Assembly (NCBI RefSeq): GCF_003724155.1
Contig: NZ_RJJQ01000004.1
Coordinates: forward strand, 1-64,000
Length of the DNA: 64,000 bases
Origin: Flexivirga caeni
Lineage (GTDB): Bacteria; Actinomycetota; Actinomycetes; Actinomycetales; Dermatophilaceae
Direction: 5' to 3'
A program made the position numbers and the translations under genes. Positions 36,833-46,038 of this stretch are shown one piece after another; positions within the stretch are counted from its first letter, which is position 1, and every line of letters starts with the position of its first letter. Below the pieces are notes generated by a model, which had not been told where the DNA came from, made no database searches, and worked only from the letters and a program-made list of their open reading frames with translations.

Positions 36833-37315
36833 ATGACGCAGGCACAGCAGGTCGTCGAGGACTATCTCCAGGACGCCGGGATCGAGTGGGAGCTCGGCGC
36901 GCGCGACGGCGAGTTCGTCGTGACGCTGCCGGGGGAGCGCAAACTGAAGACCGTCGTCTCGCTCCTCGTCGGCGAAAGCGCTCTGACGGCAACGGCATTC
37001 GTCATACGACATCCGGACGAGAACCACCTGGAGTTCAGCCAATATCTGTTGCGTCGCAACCTGCGGCGACCGGGCGTCGCCTACGCCACGGACGAGCACG
37101 GCGACGTGTTCGTGGTCGCGCGGACGCCGGTGCAGGCAGTGGACGCGGCATACCTCGACACGTTGCTCGGCACCCTGCTCGAAGCGGCCGACGACAGCTT
37201 CAACGAATTGCTGGTGATCGGCTTCCGCACCTCGATGCAGAAGGAGTGGGACTGGCGGATCAGCCGCGGTGAGTCCACCCGCAACCTGGAGGCGTTCCGC
37301 CACCTGCTGGAGTAG
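36833..37315 (+). CDS. YbjN-domain protein
   Basis: A 160-residue protein of the YbjN / type III chaperone-like fold. It lies between mshA and gpm, as in mycobacteria (Rv0487). LNGVRxxx motifs are not present; the recognisable parts are WELGARDGEFVVTLPGERK and RPGVAYATDEHGDVFVVARTP. The function is unknown; YbjN proteins affect motility and stress responses in enterobacteria. AGAGGCG lies 6 nt before the ATG. Confidence 0.85.
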   Translation: MTQAQQVVEDYLQDAGIEWELGARDGEFVVTLPGERKLKTVVSLLVGESALTATAFVIRHPDENHLEFSQYLLRRNLRRPGVAYATDEHGDVFVVARTPVQAVDAAYLDTLLGTLLEAADDSFNELLVIGFRTSMQKEWDWRISRGESTRNLEAFRHLLE

Positions 37316-37333
37316 CGCACCTAAACTGGCCAC

Positions 37334-38077
37334 ATGACCTACACCCTTGTCCTGCTTCGCCACGGCGAGTCCGCGTGGAACGCCGAGAACCTCTTCACCG
37401 GCTGGGTCGATGTGCCCCTGAGCGACAAGGGCCGCGCCGAGGCGGTGCACGGCGGCGAGCTGATCGCCGACGGCGGCGTGCTGCCCGACGTCGTGCACAC
37501 CTCGCTGCTGCGCCGGGCGATCACGACCGCGGCGCTCGCCCTCGACACGGCCGACCGCCACTGGATCCCGGTGCGGCGCAGCTGGCGGCTCAACGAGCGC
37601 CACTACGGCGCGCTGCAGGGTAAGGACAAGAAGGCCACGCTCGAGGCGTATGGCGAGGAGCAGTTCATGACCTGGCGCCGGTCGTTCGACGTCCCGCCGC
37701 CGCCGATCGACGCGGGCAGCGAATACAGCCAGGACGGTGACCTGCGCTACGCCGACCTCGGCGACCAGATGCCGCGCACCGAGTGCCTGAAGGACGTCAT
37801 CGCGCGCTTCCTGCCCTATTGGGAGGAGTCGATCGTCCCGGACCTGAAGACCGGCAAGGTCGTGCTGGTCGCCGCGCACGGCAACTCGCTGCGCGCGCTG
37901 GTCAAGCACCTCGACGGCATCAGCGACGACGACATCGCCGGGCTGAACATCCCCACCGGGCAGCCGTTGGTCTATCGGCTCGATGACGAACTGCGGCCGA
38001 CCGTGCCCGGCGGCGAATACCTCGACCCGGTCGCGGCGAAGGCCGCTGCCGAGGCCGTCGCCAACCAGGGCCGCTGA
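37334..38077 (+). CDS. gpmA: 2,3-bisphosphoglycerate-dependent phosphoglycerate mutase
   Basis: A 247-residue glycolytic enzyme converting 3-PG to 2-[22 protein letters not shown] contains the phospho-His, [12 protein letters not shown] is the second active-site box and [10 protein letters not shown] has the second His. The start ATG has TAAACT at 37322-37327, 6 nt upstream, so a leaderless transcript independent of ybjN is likely. It converges on phoU. Confidence 0.97.
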   Translation: MTYTLVLLRHGESAWNAENLFTGWVDVPLSDKGRAEAVHGGELIADGGVLPDVVHTSLLRRAITTAALALDTADRHWIPVRRSWRLNERHYGALQGKDKKATLEAYGEEQFMTWRRSFDVPPPPIDAGSEYSQDGDLRYADLGDQMPRTECLKDVIARFLPYWEESIVPDLKTGKVVLVAAHGNSLRALVKHLDGISDDDIAGLNIPTGQPLVYRLDDELRPTVPGGEYLDPVAAKAAAEAVANQGR

Positions 38078-38088
38078 CCCCCGCGCCC

Positions 38089-38757
38089 TCAGCGCCCGCG
38101 CAGGCCCTCGTCCTCGGTGCCGTAGCGACCGGTGACCAGGTAGACGATGCGGTCGGCGACGGCGACGGCATGGTCGCCGAAGCGCTCGTAATAGCGGCTG
38201 ATCAGGGTGGTGTCGACCGCAGCCTCGGTGCCGTGCTCCCAGCTCTGGCCGAGGAATTCGCCGAAGATCTTGCGGTGCAACTCGTCCATCTGGTCGTCGA
38301 GCCGGCTGATCTCGACGGCGCCGTGCACGTCCTTGTCCGCGATCGCCTTGCCGGTGGCGGCGACGAGGCGATCCGCGACGTCGGCCATCTCCCGGATGGT
38401 GCCGTGCAGCGCTTGGGGGACCGCGCCGTCGGGGTAGCGCCGGCGGGCGGCCTTGGCGACGTGTCGCGCCAGGTCGCCCATGCGCTCGATGTCGCTGGCC
38501 ATGTGCATCGCGGTGACGACCATCCGCAGGTCGGTCGCCACAGGCTGCTGGCGGGCCAGCAGGTCGACGGCCCGGTCGTCCACCTCGCGCCGCAGCGCGT
38601 CGATGTCGTCGTCGGCGGCGATCACGCTCTCTGCGGTCGCCAGGTCTGCCTCCAGCAGGGAGGCGGTCGCTCGGCGCATCGCGTCACCGACCATCGTGGT
38701 CATCTCCACGAGGTCGTCCGACACCTTGTCGAGGTCGTCGTGGAAGGCGTCGCGCAT
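38089..38757 (-). CDS. phoU: Phosphate signalling protein PhoU
   Basis: A 222-residue all-helical protein with two PhoU repeats. The metal-binding stretches are MASDIERMGDLARHVA and YERFGDHAVAVADR (E-x-x-x-D...R/D motifs). PhoU links the Pst transporter to the sensor kinase and silences the pho response when phosphate is ample. AGGGA lies 6 nt before the ATG. It is divergent from senX3-regX3, and pstSCAB is 17 kb away. Confidence 0.95.
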   Translation of the reverse strand: MRDAFHDDLDKVSDDLVEMTTMVGDAMRRATASLLEADLATAESVIAADDDIDALRREVDDRAVDLLARQQPVATDLRMVVTAMHMASDIERMGDLARHVAKAARRRYPDGAVPQALHGTIREMADVADRLVAATGKAIADKDVHGAVEISRLDDQMDELHRKIFGEFLGQSWEHGTEAAVDTTLISRYYERFGDHAVAVADRIVYLVTGRYGTEDEGLRGR

Positions 38758-38806
38758 GTGGGTCCCTTGCTGGTCATGGATCGGTCGGTACAGGTGAAGG
38801 GTCGCC

Positions 38807-38821
38807 GTGTTCGGTGAACAC
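38807..38821. promoter_or_regulatory. Palindrome GTGTTC-GGT-GAACAC between phoU and senX3
   Basis: A perfect 6-bp inverted repeat with a 3-nt spacer in the divergent promoter region. It contains GGTGAAC (complement GTTCACC), the half-site of PHO boxes, and another GGTGAA lies at 38793. The 20-nt spacing is not a clean 11-bp repeat, so RegX3 autoregulation is only suggested. Confidence 0.45.
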
Positions 38822-38913
38822 GAGGAAACTCTTACGTTAACGCTCGTCGGACTCTCGGCATACGGCCCAGCTGAGGTGAAAGACAGGTTTCGGGGGTGCG
38901 TACATTGGGCGCC

Positions 38914-40080
38914 GTGATGGTCGCAGTCGTCGCCGCCGTGGCGGCCCTGGTCGTCGGCGTCGCCGTCGGTATGACGATCAGCCGTCGCCCCGCGAAGACT
39001 GTGCAGGCCCCGGCTCAGCCGGATTCCCCGCTGACTCCCGCTGTCATCGACGTGCTCACGGTGCTGCAGTCGATCGCGATCGTGGTCGATGCCTCCGACC
39101 GGGTCGTGTGGTCCAGCCCGACCGCCGGAGCGCTCGGGCTCGTGCGGTCCTCCGAAGTGGCCAACGCTGCGCTGCTGGAATTGGCGCGTGAGGTGCGGCG
39201 TGAGGGACAGATCCGCGAGACCGAGCTGCAGGTCGCCCGCGGCCGGACGGGCGGCAGCCATCTGGTGCTCGGGGTGCGCGTCGCGCCGCTGAGCGCCCGG
39301 CACGTGTTGCTGCTGGTCCAGGACCGCACGGCGGCGCAACGGGTCGAGGAGATCCGCCGTGACTTCGTGGTCAACGTCTCGCACGAGCTGAAAACGCCGG
39401 TCGCCGGTCTGTCACTGCTCGCGGAGGCGGTCGACGAGGCCCGCGACGACAGCGCGGCCGTGCACCGTTTCGCCGGCCGCATGCAGGCGGAGTCCACCCG
39501 GCTGGCGCGGCTGGTGCAGGAGATCGTCCAGCTGTCCCGGCTGCAGGTCGCGGACACGCTGGCCGAGCCGGCGCTGGTCGACGTCGTGACCTGCGCCCGT
39601 GAGGCAGTCGACCATGTGCGGATTGTCGCCGAGGACAAGCGGATTCGCATCGGCACCAGCTATTCCGGCGATGCCATGGTGTATGGCGACGAGAACCTCA
39701 TCACGACGGCGATCCGCAACCTGGTCGAGAACGCAGTCAACTACTCCGAGAACGACACCCAGGTCAGCGTGACGGTTCATGCCGACCCGGACGTCGTGTC
39801 CGTGGTCGTCAAGGACCAGGGTTCCGGCATACCGGCCGCGGAGCTGGACCGGATCTTCGAGCGCTTCTACCGGGTGGACCCTGCTCGCTCCCGGCATACC
39901 GGCGGCACCGGGCTCGGTCTGGCGATCGTCAAGCACGTCTGCGCCAACCACGGCGGCGAGGTCGCCGTGTGGTCCGAGGAGGGCCAGGGCTCGACGTTCA
40001 CCATGCGTCTGCCTGCGGCGACGGCCGCAGTCCCCGACACCCCCGCCATACCTGTCACAACACGGAAGGTCACTTCATGA
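38914..40080 (+). CDS. senX3: Sensor histidine kinase SenX3
   Basis: A membrane histidine kinase of about 388 residues. An N-terminal membrane segment (VMVAVVAAVAALVVGVAVGM), a PAS-like region and a HisKA domain with the phospho-His in VNVSHELKTPVAGLSLLAEA are followed by an ATPase domain with NLVENAVNYSEND (N box), DQGSGIP (G1) and GTGLGLAIVKHV (G2). It senses phosphate limitation together with Pst and PhoU. GTG 38914 has TACATT 7 nt upstream (leaderless pattern); GTG 38896 is an in-frame alternative. Its stop overlaps the regX3 ATG. Confidence 0.95.
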   Translation: MMVAVVAAVAALVVGVAVGMTISRRPAKTVQAPAQPDSPLTPAVIDVLTVLQSIAIVVDASDRVVWSSPTAGALGLVRSSEVANAALLELAREVRREGQIRETELQVARGRTGGSHLVLGVRVAPLSARHVLLLVQDRTAAQRVEEIRRDFVVNVSHELKTPVAGLSLLAEAVDEARDDSAAVHRFAGRMQAESTRLARLVQEIVQLSRLQVADTLAEPALVDVVTCAREAVDHVRIVAEDKRIRIGTSYSGDAMVYGDENLITTAIRNLVENAVNYSENDTQVSVTVHADPDVVSVVVKDQGSGIPAAELDRIFERFYRVDPARSRHTGGTGLGLAIVKHVCANHGGEVAVWSEEGQGSTFTMRLPAATAAVPDTPAIPVTTRKVTS

Positions 40081-40760
40081 CCCGCATCCTCGTCGTCGAG
40101 GACGAAATCTCGATCTCGGACCCGCTCACCTACATGCTCGGCAAGGAGGGGTATGACGTCGCGCTCGCCGAGACCGGCCCGGACGCGCTGCTCGAGTTCG
40201 ATCGGAGCGGAGCGGATCTGGTGCTGCTGGACCTGATGCTGCCGGGCATGTCCGGCGTCGACGTATGTCGTGTGCTGCGTCAGAAGTCGAGCGTCCCGGT
40301 GATCATGCTCACCGCCAAGGACAGCGAGGTCGACAAGGTCGTCGGGCTCGAGATCGGCGCGGACGACTATGTCACCAAGCCCTATTCCGCGCGCGAGCTG
40401 CTCGCGCGGGTGAAGGCGGTGCTGCGGCGTGGTCAGGAGACCGACGAACTGCTTCCGTCGACGCTGGACGGCGGGCCGGTGCGGATGGATGTCGAACGAC
40501 ACACGGTGGTCGTGTCGGGAAAGCCGACCTCGTTGCCGCTCAAGGAGTTCGAACTGCTGGAGTTCCTGCTGCGCAATACCGGACGGGTGCTGACGCGGTC
40601 GCAGCTGATCGACCGCATCTGGGGCAGCGACTACGTCGGCGACACCAAGACGCTCGATGTGCACATCAAGCGGTTGCGCGCCAAGATCGAGCCCGACCCG
40701 GGCGACCCGCGCTACATCGTCACCGTGCGCGGCCTGGGCTACAAGTTCGAAACCCCCTGA
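40077..40760 (+). CDS. regX3: Response regulator RegX3 (PhoP-type)
   Basis: A 227-residue OmpR-family regulator. The receiver has ILVVEDE, the phospho-Asp in LVLLDLMLPG and Lys in DYVTKPYS. The winged helix has PLKEFELLEFLLRNTGRV and TLDVHIKRLRAKI. Phosphorylated RegX3 binds PHO boxes such as the one before pstS. The ATGA overlap with senX3 couples translation. A nested hairpin follows. Confidence 0.97.
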   Translation: MTRILVVEDEISISDPLTYMLGKEGYDVALAETGPDALLEFDRSGADLVLLDLMLPGMSGVDVCRVLRQKSSVPVIMLTAKDSEVDKVVGLEIGADDYVTKPYSARELLARVKAVLRRGQETDELLPSTLDGGPVRMDVERHTVVVSGKPTSLPLKEFELLEFLLRNTGRVLTRSQLIDRIWGSDYVGDTKTLDVHIKRLRAKIEPDPGDPRYIVTVRGLGYKFETP

Positions 40761-40780
40761 CGCCGCGTGGTCCCTTTACG

Positions 40781-40848
40781 CGAGTGACGGCTTCTTCGCC
40801 GAGCGACGGTGCAATCTCGCCGTCGCTCGCTGATCCAGCCATCACTCG
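40781..40848. terminator. Nested double inverted repeat after regX3
   Basis: Outer arms 40781-40792 and 40837-40848 (CGAGTGA...TCACTCG, one internal mismatch). Inner hairpin CGAGCGACGG (40800-40809) with its complement at 40820-40829. It lies between the convergent regX3 and lipoprotein genes, so it can end both transcripts. Confidence 0.75.
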
Positions 40849-40879
40849 GGTGCGGTATGGCGAGGCGAGGCGCCGGGGA

Positions 40880-41440
40880 TCAGGCCGGAGGCTCGTGAGT
40901 CTGGGTGTTCGCGGGGGTGGTGTAGGTGGGGTGCGACTCGGTGGCCGTGCCGTAGGGGTACTGATCGATCATGACCGGCACCTGCACTGCCGTCGTGCCG
41001 GCGCTGGAGGTGGTGAAGCTGACGCTCTGGTAGCTGCCCGGCACCACGGCCACCGACGCGATCGACACCGGCGAGACCGTGTCCGTGCTGTCACCCGACG
41101 GCTTACCGTCGAGGCGGACCGCGGTGGCGGCGGGAATCGTGAGGCTCGCGGTGCTCTGGCCGGCCTTGACCGTCAGCGTGACGGGTGACTGCCCGTTGTT
41201 GACGGCGAGGCCTTGCAGCGCACCCGGCTGACCTTTCGCGCTGGTGACGATGAGCAGGTTCTGCAGTTGCACGTCCCCGATCGTCTGGTCGGTGCCGTCG
41301 GCCGCCTCGTAACTCTTCGTCGTCTGCGCGGGCGAGAGGTACATGCACCCGCTGAGCGTCGTCGCGGTCGCGGCCAGGGCCAGCGCGCCGATGGCCGGCC
41401 GGGACACCGCATTCAGATGGGAAGACAGTCGTCGCGTCAC
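40880..41440 (-). CDS. Secreted lipoprotein of unknown function
   Basis: A 186-residue protein. A signal peptide with lipobox LSGC (Cys near residue 32) is followed by a beta-rich domain (LLIVTSAKGQPGALQGLAVN, PVTLTVKAGQSTASLTIPAA) and a Pro/Thr-rich tail. The domain resembles actinobacterial lipoproteins that neighbour carD and recalls copper-chaperone-like beta folds, but no Met/His metal site is evident. GTG 41440 has TAGGCT 4 nt upstream. It is divergent from carD. Confidence 0.8.
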   Translation of the reverse strand: MTRRLSSHLNAVSRPAIGALALAATATTLSGCMYLSPAQTTKSYEAADGTDQTIGDVQLQNLLIVTSAKGQPGALQGLAVNNGQSPVTLTVKAGQSTASLTIPAATAVRLDGKPSGDSTDTVSPVSIASVAVVPGSYQSVSFTTSSAGTTAVQVPVMIDQYPYGTATESHPTYTTPANTQTHEPPA

Positions 41441-41499
41441 ACGCGCAGCCTAGCGGTCCCCGGCCGTGGCTTTCGAGCGGGCGTGCCGAACAGTAGTGA

Positions 41500-41523
41500 G
41501 TCTGCCGAGACGTCTCGGCAGAC
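41500..41523. promoter_or_regulatory. 24-bp perfect palindrome upstream of carD and the lipoprotein gene
   Basis: GTCTGCCGAGAC followed immediately by its exact complement, with no spacer. It lies about 60 bp before the lipoprotein start and 165 bp before carD. This is the form expected of a high-affinity operator for a dimeric regulator; the regulator is unknown. Confidence 0.6.
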
Positions 41524-41653
41524 GAGTCGGGTCGTGACGATTTTTCGATCGCGCGCGCGAAGCACGCTCGGCACGCGTTGTCAAGGTGTCCCCGGGGGTC
41601 TGTGTAGGGCCCTGACCTGCGGAAACGTTTATGTGACCTGCGCAACCTCGTGA

Positions 41654-41659
41654 TATCCT
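41654..41659 (+). promoter_or_regulatory. Probable -10 box of carD (TATCCT)
   Basis: TATCCT, 28 nt before the carD start, places transcription near 41666. No good -35 is seen at the usual spacing, which is common for CarD/RbpA-dependent promoters. Confidence 0.5.
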
Positions 41660-41661
41660 GA

Positions 41662-41686
41662 GTGTTGCGAAAGGGGAAAACAACAC
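41662..41686 (+). promoter_or_regulatory. Hairpin presenting the carD Shine-Dalgarno in its loop
   Basis: GTGTTG (41662-41667) pairs with CAACAC (41681-41686), the six bases directly before the ATG. The 13-nt loop holds AAAGGGG. Folding would keep the ribosome-binding site exposed and could protect the mRNA 5' end. Confidence 0.55.
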
Positions 41687-42169
41687 ATGGTTTTCAAGGT
41701 CGGCGAGACGGTCGTTTACCCGCACCACGGAGCGGCCCTCATCGAAGAGATCAAGCTCCGCAAGATCAAGGGAGAGGACAAGCAATATCTCGTTCTCAAG
41801 GTCGCCCAGGGCGATCTGAAGATTGAGGTCCCGGCCGAGAACTGCGATCTGGTCGGTGTGCGTGACGTCGTCAGCAAGGAAGGCCTCAACCGCGTGTTCG
41901 AGGTGCTTCGCGCCGACCACACCGAGGAGCCGACCAACTGGTCGCGTCGTTACAAGGCCAACCTCGAGAAGCTCGCGTCCGGTGACGTCATCAAGGTCGC
42001 CGAAGTCGTCCGCGACCTGTGGCGTCGTGACCAGGACCGCGGTCTTTCCGCCGGCGAGAAGCGCATGCTGGCCAAGGCGCGCCAGATCCTGGTGTCCGAG
42101 CTGGCCTTGGCCGAGCACACCAATGAAGACAAGGCGGAGGCCACGCTGGACGAGGTGCTCGCCTCCTGA
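41687..42169 (+). CDS. carD: RNA polymerase-binding transcription factor CarD
   Basis: A 160-residue global regulator that stabilises RNA polymerase open complexes at rRNA and many other promoters. The N-terminal RID/Tudor domain ([20 protein letters not shown]) binds the beta subunit. The helical C-terminal domain ([37 protein letters not shown]) contacts the -10 DNA edge with a conserved Trp. AAAGGGG precedes the ATG. The carD-ispD-ispF-cysS-rlmB order is the mycobacterial one, with an MBL gene added. Confidence 0.97.
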   Translation: MVFKVGETVVYPHHGAALIEEIKLRKIKGEDKQYLVLKVAQGDLKIEVPAENCDLVGVRDVVSKEGLNRVFEVLRADHTEEPTNWSRRYKANLEKLASGDVIKVAEVVRDLWRRDQDRGLSAGEKRMLAKARQILVSELALAEHTNEDKAEATLDEVLAS

Positions 42170-42183
42170 AGCACATCTCCGCT

Positions 42184-42219
42184 GACAACGCCCACGGCTG
42201 TTCCGCCGTGGGCGTTGTC
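42184..42219 (+). terminator. 15-bp hairpin ending carD and covering the ispD start
   Basis: GACAACGCCCACGGC (42184-42198) pairs exactly with 42205-42219 around a 6-nt loop. The ispD GTG start at 42208 lies inside the 3' arm. Confidence 0.85.
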
Positions 42220-43380
42220 GTCGTTGCCGCCGGTCTGGGTGTGCGCCTCGGGGCCGGTATGCCGAAGGCACTCGTCCGCGTCGGTGGTCGCACCCTGGTC
42301 GAGCACGCCGTCGAACGTGTCAGCCGGTCAGGCGCAGATTCGGTCGTGGTCGTCGCGCCGGCCACCCACCTGGCCGAATTCCAGCGGCTGCTGCCCGGCA
42401 TACACGTCGTGGCCGGCGGAGCCGAACGCACCGACTCCGTGGCAGCTGGGCTGGCTGCGTTACCCGCGGAGGTCGGCGTCGTGTTGGTGCACGACGCTGC
42501 TCGGGCGCTTGCACCGCCGGCACTGTTCCGGGTTGTCGCTGCAGCCGTGGCGGCCGGCGCTGACGGCGTCGTGCCCGGCCTGCCGGTCAGCGACACGATC
42601 AAACAGGTCGATGGTGATGGTCGCGTGGTCGGCACACCGGACCGGGCCGCCCTGCGAGCTGTGCAAACACCGCAGGGTTTCCGGCGGCCGGCGTTGGAGG
42701 CTGCGCACGCACGGGGCGGGGCGGCGACCGATGATGCGGTGCTGATCGAGCGGGCGGGTGGCACGGTGCGGGTGATCGACGGCGACCCGCTCGCCATGAA
42801 GATCACGCTCCCGGCCGACATCGGCGCCGCAGAACGCCTCCTCGCCGGCACCCGTGGTGTCAGTGAGGCCGATCCGACCCTCGTCATCCTCGGCGGCCTG
42901 CCCGGCGTGGGCAAGACCACGCTCGCGCGTGCACTGGCCAGGCGAATTCCGCTGGCACACATCCGTGTCGACACCATCGAGGCGACGCTGATGCACAGTG
43001 GACTGGCGGAGCGGATCACCGGCCCCGAGGGGTATGCCGTGGCGTTTAGCCTGGCTGGCGACCAATTGGCGCTCGGACTGTCCGTGGTTGCGGACACCGT
43101 GAACCCGATGCCCGAGACGCGGTCGGCGTGGCGGGAGGCCGCGGTCGAGCGCGGCGCGCGTGTCGTCGAGGTGGAGCTGGTGTGTTCCGATCCGCAGCTG
43201 CACGAGTCACGTGTTGCTGGCAGGAGTTCCGACATACCGGGCCTGACGGTGCCGTCGTGGCGGGACGTGCTCGACCGCGAATACCAGGCGTGGTCGCCGG
43301 ACCTACGGCTCGACAGTGCCACTGCCACGCCCGAAGAGCTTGCCGATGCCGTGATCGACTGGACGAGGAGTCACCCATGA
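42208..43380 (+). CDS. ispD: IspD fused to a P-loop kinase-like domain
   Basis: A 390-residue protein. Residues 1 to about 212 are IspD, which makes CDP-methylerythritol in the MEP isoprenoid pathway: [16 protein letters not shown] (CTP-binding loop), VHDAAR, TPQGF and ATDDA are all present. From residue about 222 a second domain begins with Walker [10 protein letters not shown] (230-238), then [10 protein letters not shown] and a zeta/AAA_33-like kinase pattern. IspD is normally about 230 residues, so this is a fusion. The second domain's substrate is unknown. GTG 42208 is the only start that keeps the N-terminal strand VGVVVVAAG, and it has no Shine-Dalgarno site. Its stop overlaps ispF. 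Confidence 0.92.
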   Translation: MGVVVVAAGLGVRLGAGMPKALVRVGGRTLVEHAVERVSRSGADSVVVVAPATHLAEFQRLLPGIHVVAGGAERTDSVAAGLAALPAEVGVVLVHDAARALAPPALFRVVAAAVAAGADGVVPGLPVSDTIKQVDGDGRVVGTPDRAALRAVQTPQGFRRPALEAAHARGGAATDDAVLIERAGGTVRVIDGDPLAMKITLPADIGAAERLLAGTRGVSEADPTLVILGGLPGVGKTTLARALARRIPLAHIRVDTIEATLMHSGLAERITGPEGYAVAFSLAGDQLALGLSVVADTVNPMPETRSAWREAAVERGARVVEVELVCSDPQLHESRVAGRSSDIPGLTVPSWRDVLDREYQAWSPDLRLDSATATPEELADAVIDWTRSHP

Positions 43381-43859
43381 CGTTGCCGCGCACCGGGATC
43401 GGCGTGGATGTGCACGCGTATGCCGACGACGATCGCACGCTGTGGCTCGCCGGTCTCGAGTGGCCGGGTGAGCGCGGCATCGAGGGGCACAGCGACGGTG
43501 ATGTTGCCGCGCACGCCATGTGTGACGCGCTGTTCTCCGCGGCTGGGCTGGGGGATCTCGGCACGCACTTCGGCGTCGACCGCCCGGAGATCGCCGGAGC
43601 ACCCGGTGTGCGCTTGCTTGCGGAAGCTCGAAACATACTGGCCGCACACGGTTTCCAGATCGGCAACGTCGCCGTGCAAGTTATCGCGAACCATCCGAAG
43701 ATCGGCAAGCGCCGTGACGAGGCGCAGGCGGTGTTGTCCGAAGCGCTGGGGGGAGTGCCCGTCTCGGTGGCCGGCACCACGAGCGACGCGCTTGGTTTCA
43801 CCGGGCGTGGGGAGGGCGTCGCAGCCATCGCGACGGCGCTGGTGGTCGAGACCGGGTGA
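43377..43859 (+). CDS. ispF: 2-C-methyl-D-erythritol 2,4-cyclodiphosphate synthase IspF
   Basis: A 160-residue MEP-pathway enzyme. The zinc ligands lie in GIGVDVHAY (Asp, His) and in [33 protein letters not shown] binds the CDP diphosphate. The ATGA overlap with ispD means coupled translation. It acts two steps after IspD. Confidence 0.97.
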   Translation: MTLPRTGIGVDVHAYADDDRTLWLAGLEWPGERGIEGHSDGDVAAHAMCDALFSAAGLGDLGTHFGVDRPEIAGAPGVRLLAEARNILAAHGFQIGNVAVQVIANHPKIGKRRDEAQAVLSEALGGVPVSVAGTTSDALGFTGRGEGVAAIATALVVETG

Positions 43860-43915
43860 TTCGTGGATCAGCAAACAGTGGGCAGGCGTGGCGGCACGCC
43901 GAGAAGGAGCAGGTT

Positions 43916-44548
43916 GTGAGCGCCATACACATCGACAAGGTGGTGACGTCGGGCACGTTCAGCCTGGACGGCGGCACCTGGGACGTCGACAACAATGTCT
44001 GGGTCGTCGGGGACGACGCCGAGTGTGTCGTCATCGACGCGGCGCACGACGCTGCCGCCATCAACGAAGCCGTCGGCAGCCGAAGGCTCACGCACATCCT
44101 GTGCACGCACGGCCACGACGACCACATCGACGCGGTCGCCGACCTGTCCTCGTTGTACCCGGACGCGAAGGTGCTGATCCACGACGGCGACCGGATGCTC
44201 TGGGACCGGGTGATCAGCGACCCGCCGGACGGCGCGCTCACCGACGGACAGCGGATCCCGGTCGGCGGCAGCCAGCTGAAAGTCCTTCATACGCCAGGGC
44301 ATTCGCCGGGTGCGTGTTGCTTCCTGCTGGAGGACGCGGACGTGCTCTTCAGCGGCGACACCCTCTTCCAGGGTGGGCCAGGCGCGACCGGGCGCTCGTT
44401 CAGCGACTTCGGCACGATCATCGAATCCATCCGCGAACGGTTGCTCACGCTGCCCGCCGAGACCGTCATACACACCGGGCACGGCGACGACACGACGATC
44501 GGCGCCGAGGCACCGCACCTGCAGGAGTGGATCGACCGCGGCCACTGA
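43916..44548 (+). CDS. Metallo-beta-lactamase-fold hydrolase
   Basis: A 210-residue glyoxalase II-like hydrolase with the zinc-binding [10 protein letters not shown] motif, [10 protein letters not shown] and SGDTLFQGG. In a mycothiol-using organism it could act on mycothiol thioesters, by analogy with glyoxalase II. That is inference. GTG 43916 has AAGGAG 6 nt upstream. It is inserted between ispF and cysS. Confidence 0.88.
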   Translation: MSAIHIDKVVTSGTFSLDGGTWDVDNNVWVVGDDAECVVIDAAHDAAAINEAVGSRRLTHILCTHGHDDHIDAVADLSSLYPDAKVLIHDGDRMLWDRVISDPPDGALTDGQRIPVGGSQLKVLHTPGHSPGACCFLLEDADVLFSGDTLFQGGPGATGRSFSDFGTIIESIRERLLTLPAETVIHTGHGDDTTIGAEAPHLQEWIDRGH

Positions 44549-44584
44549 GACGCGCGATGGTCCGGGGCACGGGTTCGTGGCGGA

Positions 44585-44590
44585 TAAACT
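44585..44590 (+). promoter_or_regulatory. -10 box of a leaderless cysS promoter (TAAACT)
   Basis: TAAACT ends 7 nt before the GTG at 44598, and no ribosome-binding site is present. The same hexamer precedes gpmA. Confidence 0.5.
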
Positions 44591-44597
44591 CGGGCGC

Positions 44598-46037
44598 GTG
44601 ACTCTGCAGATCTTCGACTCCGCCACCGGGACGCAACGGCCGTTCGAGCCGCTGCGCGAGGGACATGTCGGCATCTACATCTGCGGCCTCACCACCCAGG
44701 GAGCGCCACACATCGGGCACGTGCGCTTCGCCGTCGCGTTCGACATCCTGCGGCGCTGGCTGAGCACCGGGCACGGGTATGACGTGACGCTCGTGCGCAA
44801 CGTCACCGACATCGACGACAAGATCCTGACGAAGGCCGCCGACGCCGGAGTGCCCTGGAACGAGTGGTCCTACACGTTCGAGCGCGAGACCAATGACGCG
44901 CTCGATCTGCTGGGGGTGCTACGGCCCAGCTACGAGCCCCGCGCGACCGGCCACGTGACCGACATGGTCGAACTCATCCGGCTCCTCATCGAGAAGGGGC
45001 ACGCCTACTCCGCCGAGGACGGGTCGGGCGACGTCTACTTCGACGTGCGCTCCTGGCCGGAGTATGGCGAACTCACCCGCCAGAACATCGACGACATGGA
45101 GTCGGCCGCCGACGCCGATCCGCGCGGTAAGCGTGACCCGCGTGACTTCGCACTCTGGAAGGGCAGCAAACCCGGCGAACCGGCAAGTGCTTCCTGGCCG
45201 ACTCCCTGGGGCGACGGACGTCCGGGCTGGCACCTCGAGTGCTCCGCCATGGCCCGGCGCTGGCTCGGCGACAGCTTCGACATCCACGGCGGCGGCATCG
45301 ACCTGCGCTTCCCGCACCACGAGAACGAACAAGCCCAATCCCGTGGCGCCGGACTGGGTTTCGCCCGCTACTGGATGCACAACAGCTGGGTCACCATCGG
45401 CGGCGAGAAGATGAGCAAGTCGCTCGGCAACAGCCTCGTCGTGCAAGAGCTGACCAAGACCGTGCGCCCGCTCGTGCTGCGCTACTACCTCAGCGCGGTG
45501 CACTACCGCTCGACCATCGAATACCAGCCCGGTTCACTCACCGAGGCTGCTGCGGCAGTCGACCGGATCGAGGGTTTCCTGGAGCGCGCGCTGCCGGACG
45601 GCGGGGACGAGTCCGGCGTCATACCAGCGGCATTCGCGGAGGCGATGGACGACGACCTCAACGTGTCCGGCGCGCTCGCCGTCGTCTTCGACCATGTGCG
45701 CGAAGGCAATATCGCCCTCGACGACGGCGATGGCGAGCGGGCCGCCGAGCTCGGTGCGCAGGTCGTGGCGATGACGGACGTTCTGGGCGTCAATCCGCTG
45801 TCGTCGCAATGGGATTCGAGTGGCGACGACGCGACTGCCGAGGCGTTGGACTCCTTGGTCGAGCTGCTCATCGAGGCTCGCGCGAAGGCTCGCAAGGAGC
45901 GCGACTTCGCCACGGCCGACCGGATCCGTGACCAGCTGACCGCCGCCGGTGTCAGCGTCGAGGACTCCGCGGACGGTGCCCGCTGGACGGTGAACCGCAA
46001 GGGTGACCAATCGACCGGCGAAACGACGGAGGACTGA
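44598..46037 (+). CDS. cysS: Cysteinyl-tRNA synthetase
   Basis: A 479-residue class I synthetase charging tRNA-Cys. The HIGH motif is PHIGHVRF, the KMSKS motif is [10 protein letters not shown], and the zinc/Cys ligands appear in [18 protein letters not shown] and [11 protein letters not shown]. The C-terminal anticodon-binding region ends [20 protein letters not shown]. It is full length, so not MshC. GTG 44598 is preferred because a -10 box ends 7 nt upstream. Confidence 0.96.
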   Translation: MTLQIFDSATGTQRPFEPLREGHVGIYICGLTTQGAPHIGHVRFAVAFDILRRWLSTGHGYDVTLVRNVTDIDDKILTKAADAGVPWNEWSYTFERETNDALDLLGVLRPSYEPRATGHVTDMVELIRLLIEKGHAYSAEDGSGDVYFDVRSWPEYGELTRQNIDDMESAADADPRGKRDPRDFALWKGSKPGEPASASWPTPWGDGRPGWHLECSAMARRWLGDSFDIHGGGIDLRFPHHENEQAQSRGAGLGFARYWMHNSWVTIGGEKMSKSLGNSLVVQELTKTVRPLVLRYYLSAVHYRSTIEYQPGSLTEAAAAVDRIEGFLERALPDGGDESGVIPAAFAEAMDDDLNVSGALAVVFDHVREGNIALDDGDGERAAELGAQVVAMTDVLGVNPLSSQWDSSGDDATAEALDSLVELLIEARAKARKERDFATADRIRDQLTAAGVSVEDSADGARWTVNRKGDQSTGETTED

Positions 46038-46038
46038 C

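Noticed and set aside
38793-38821. Canonical PHO box at phoU/senX3
   Set aside because: Half-sites are 20 nt apart rather than a multiple of 11, so it is listed only as a palindrome with weak support.
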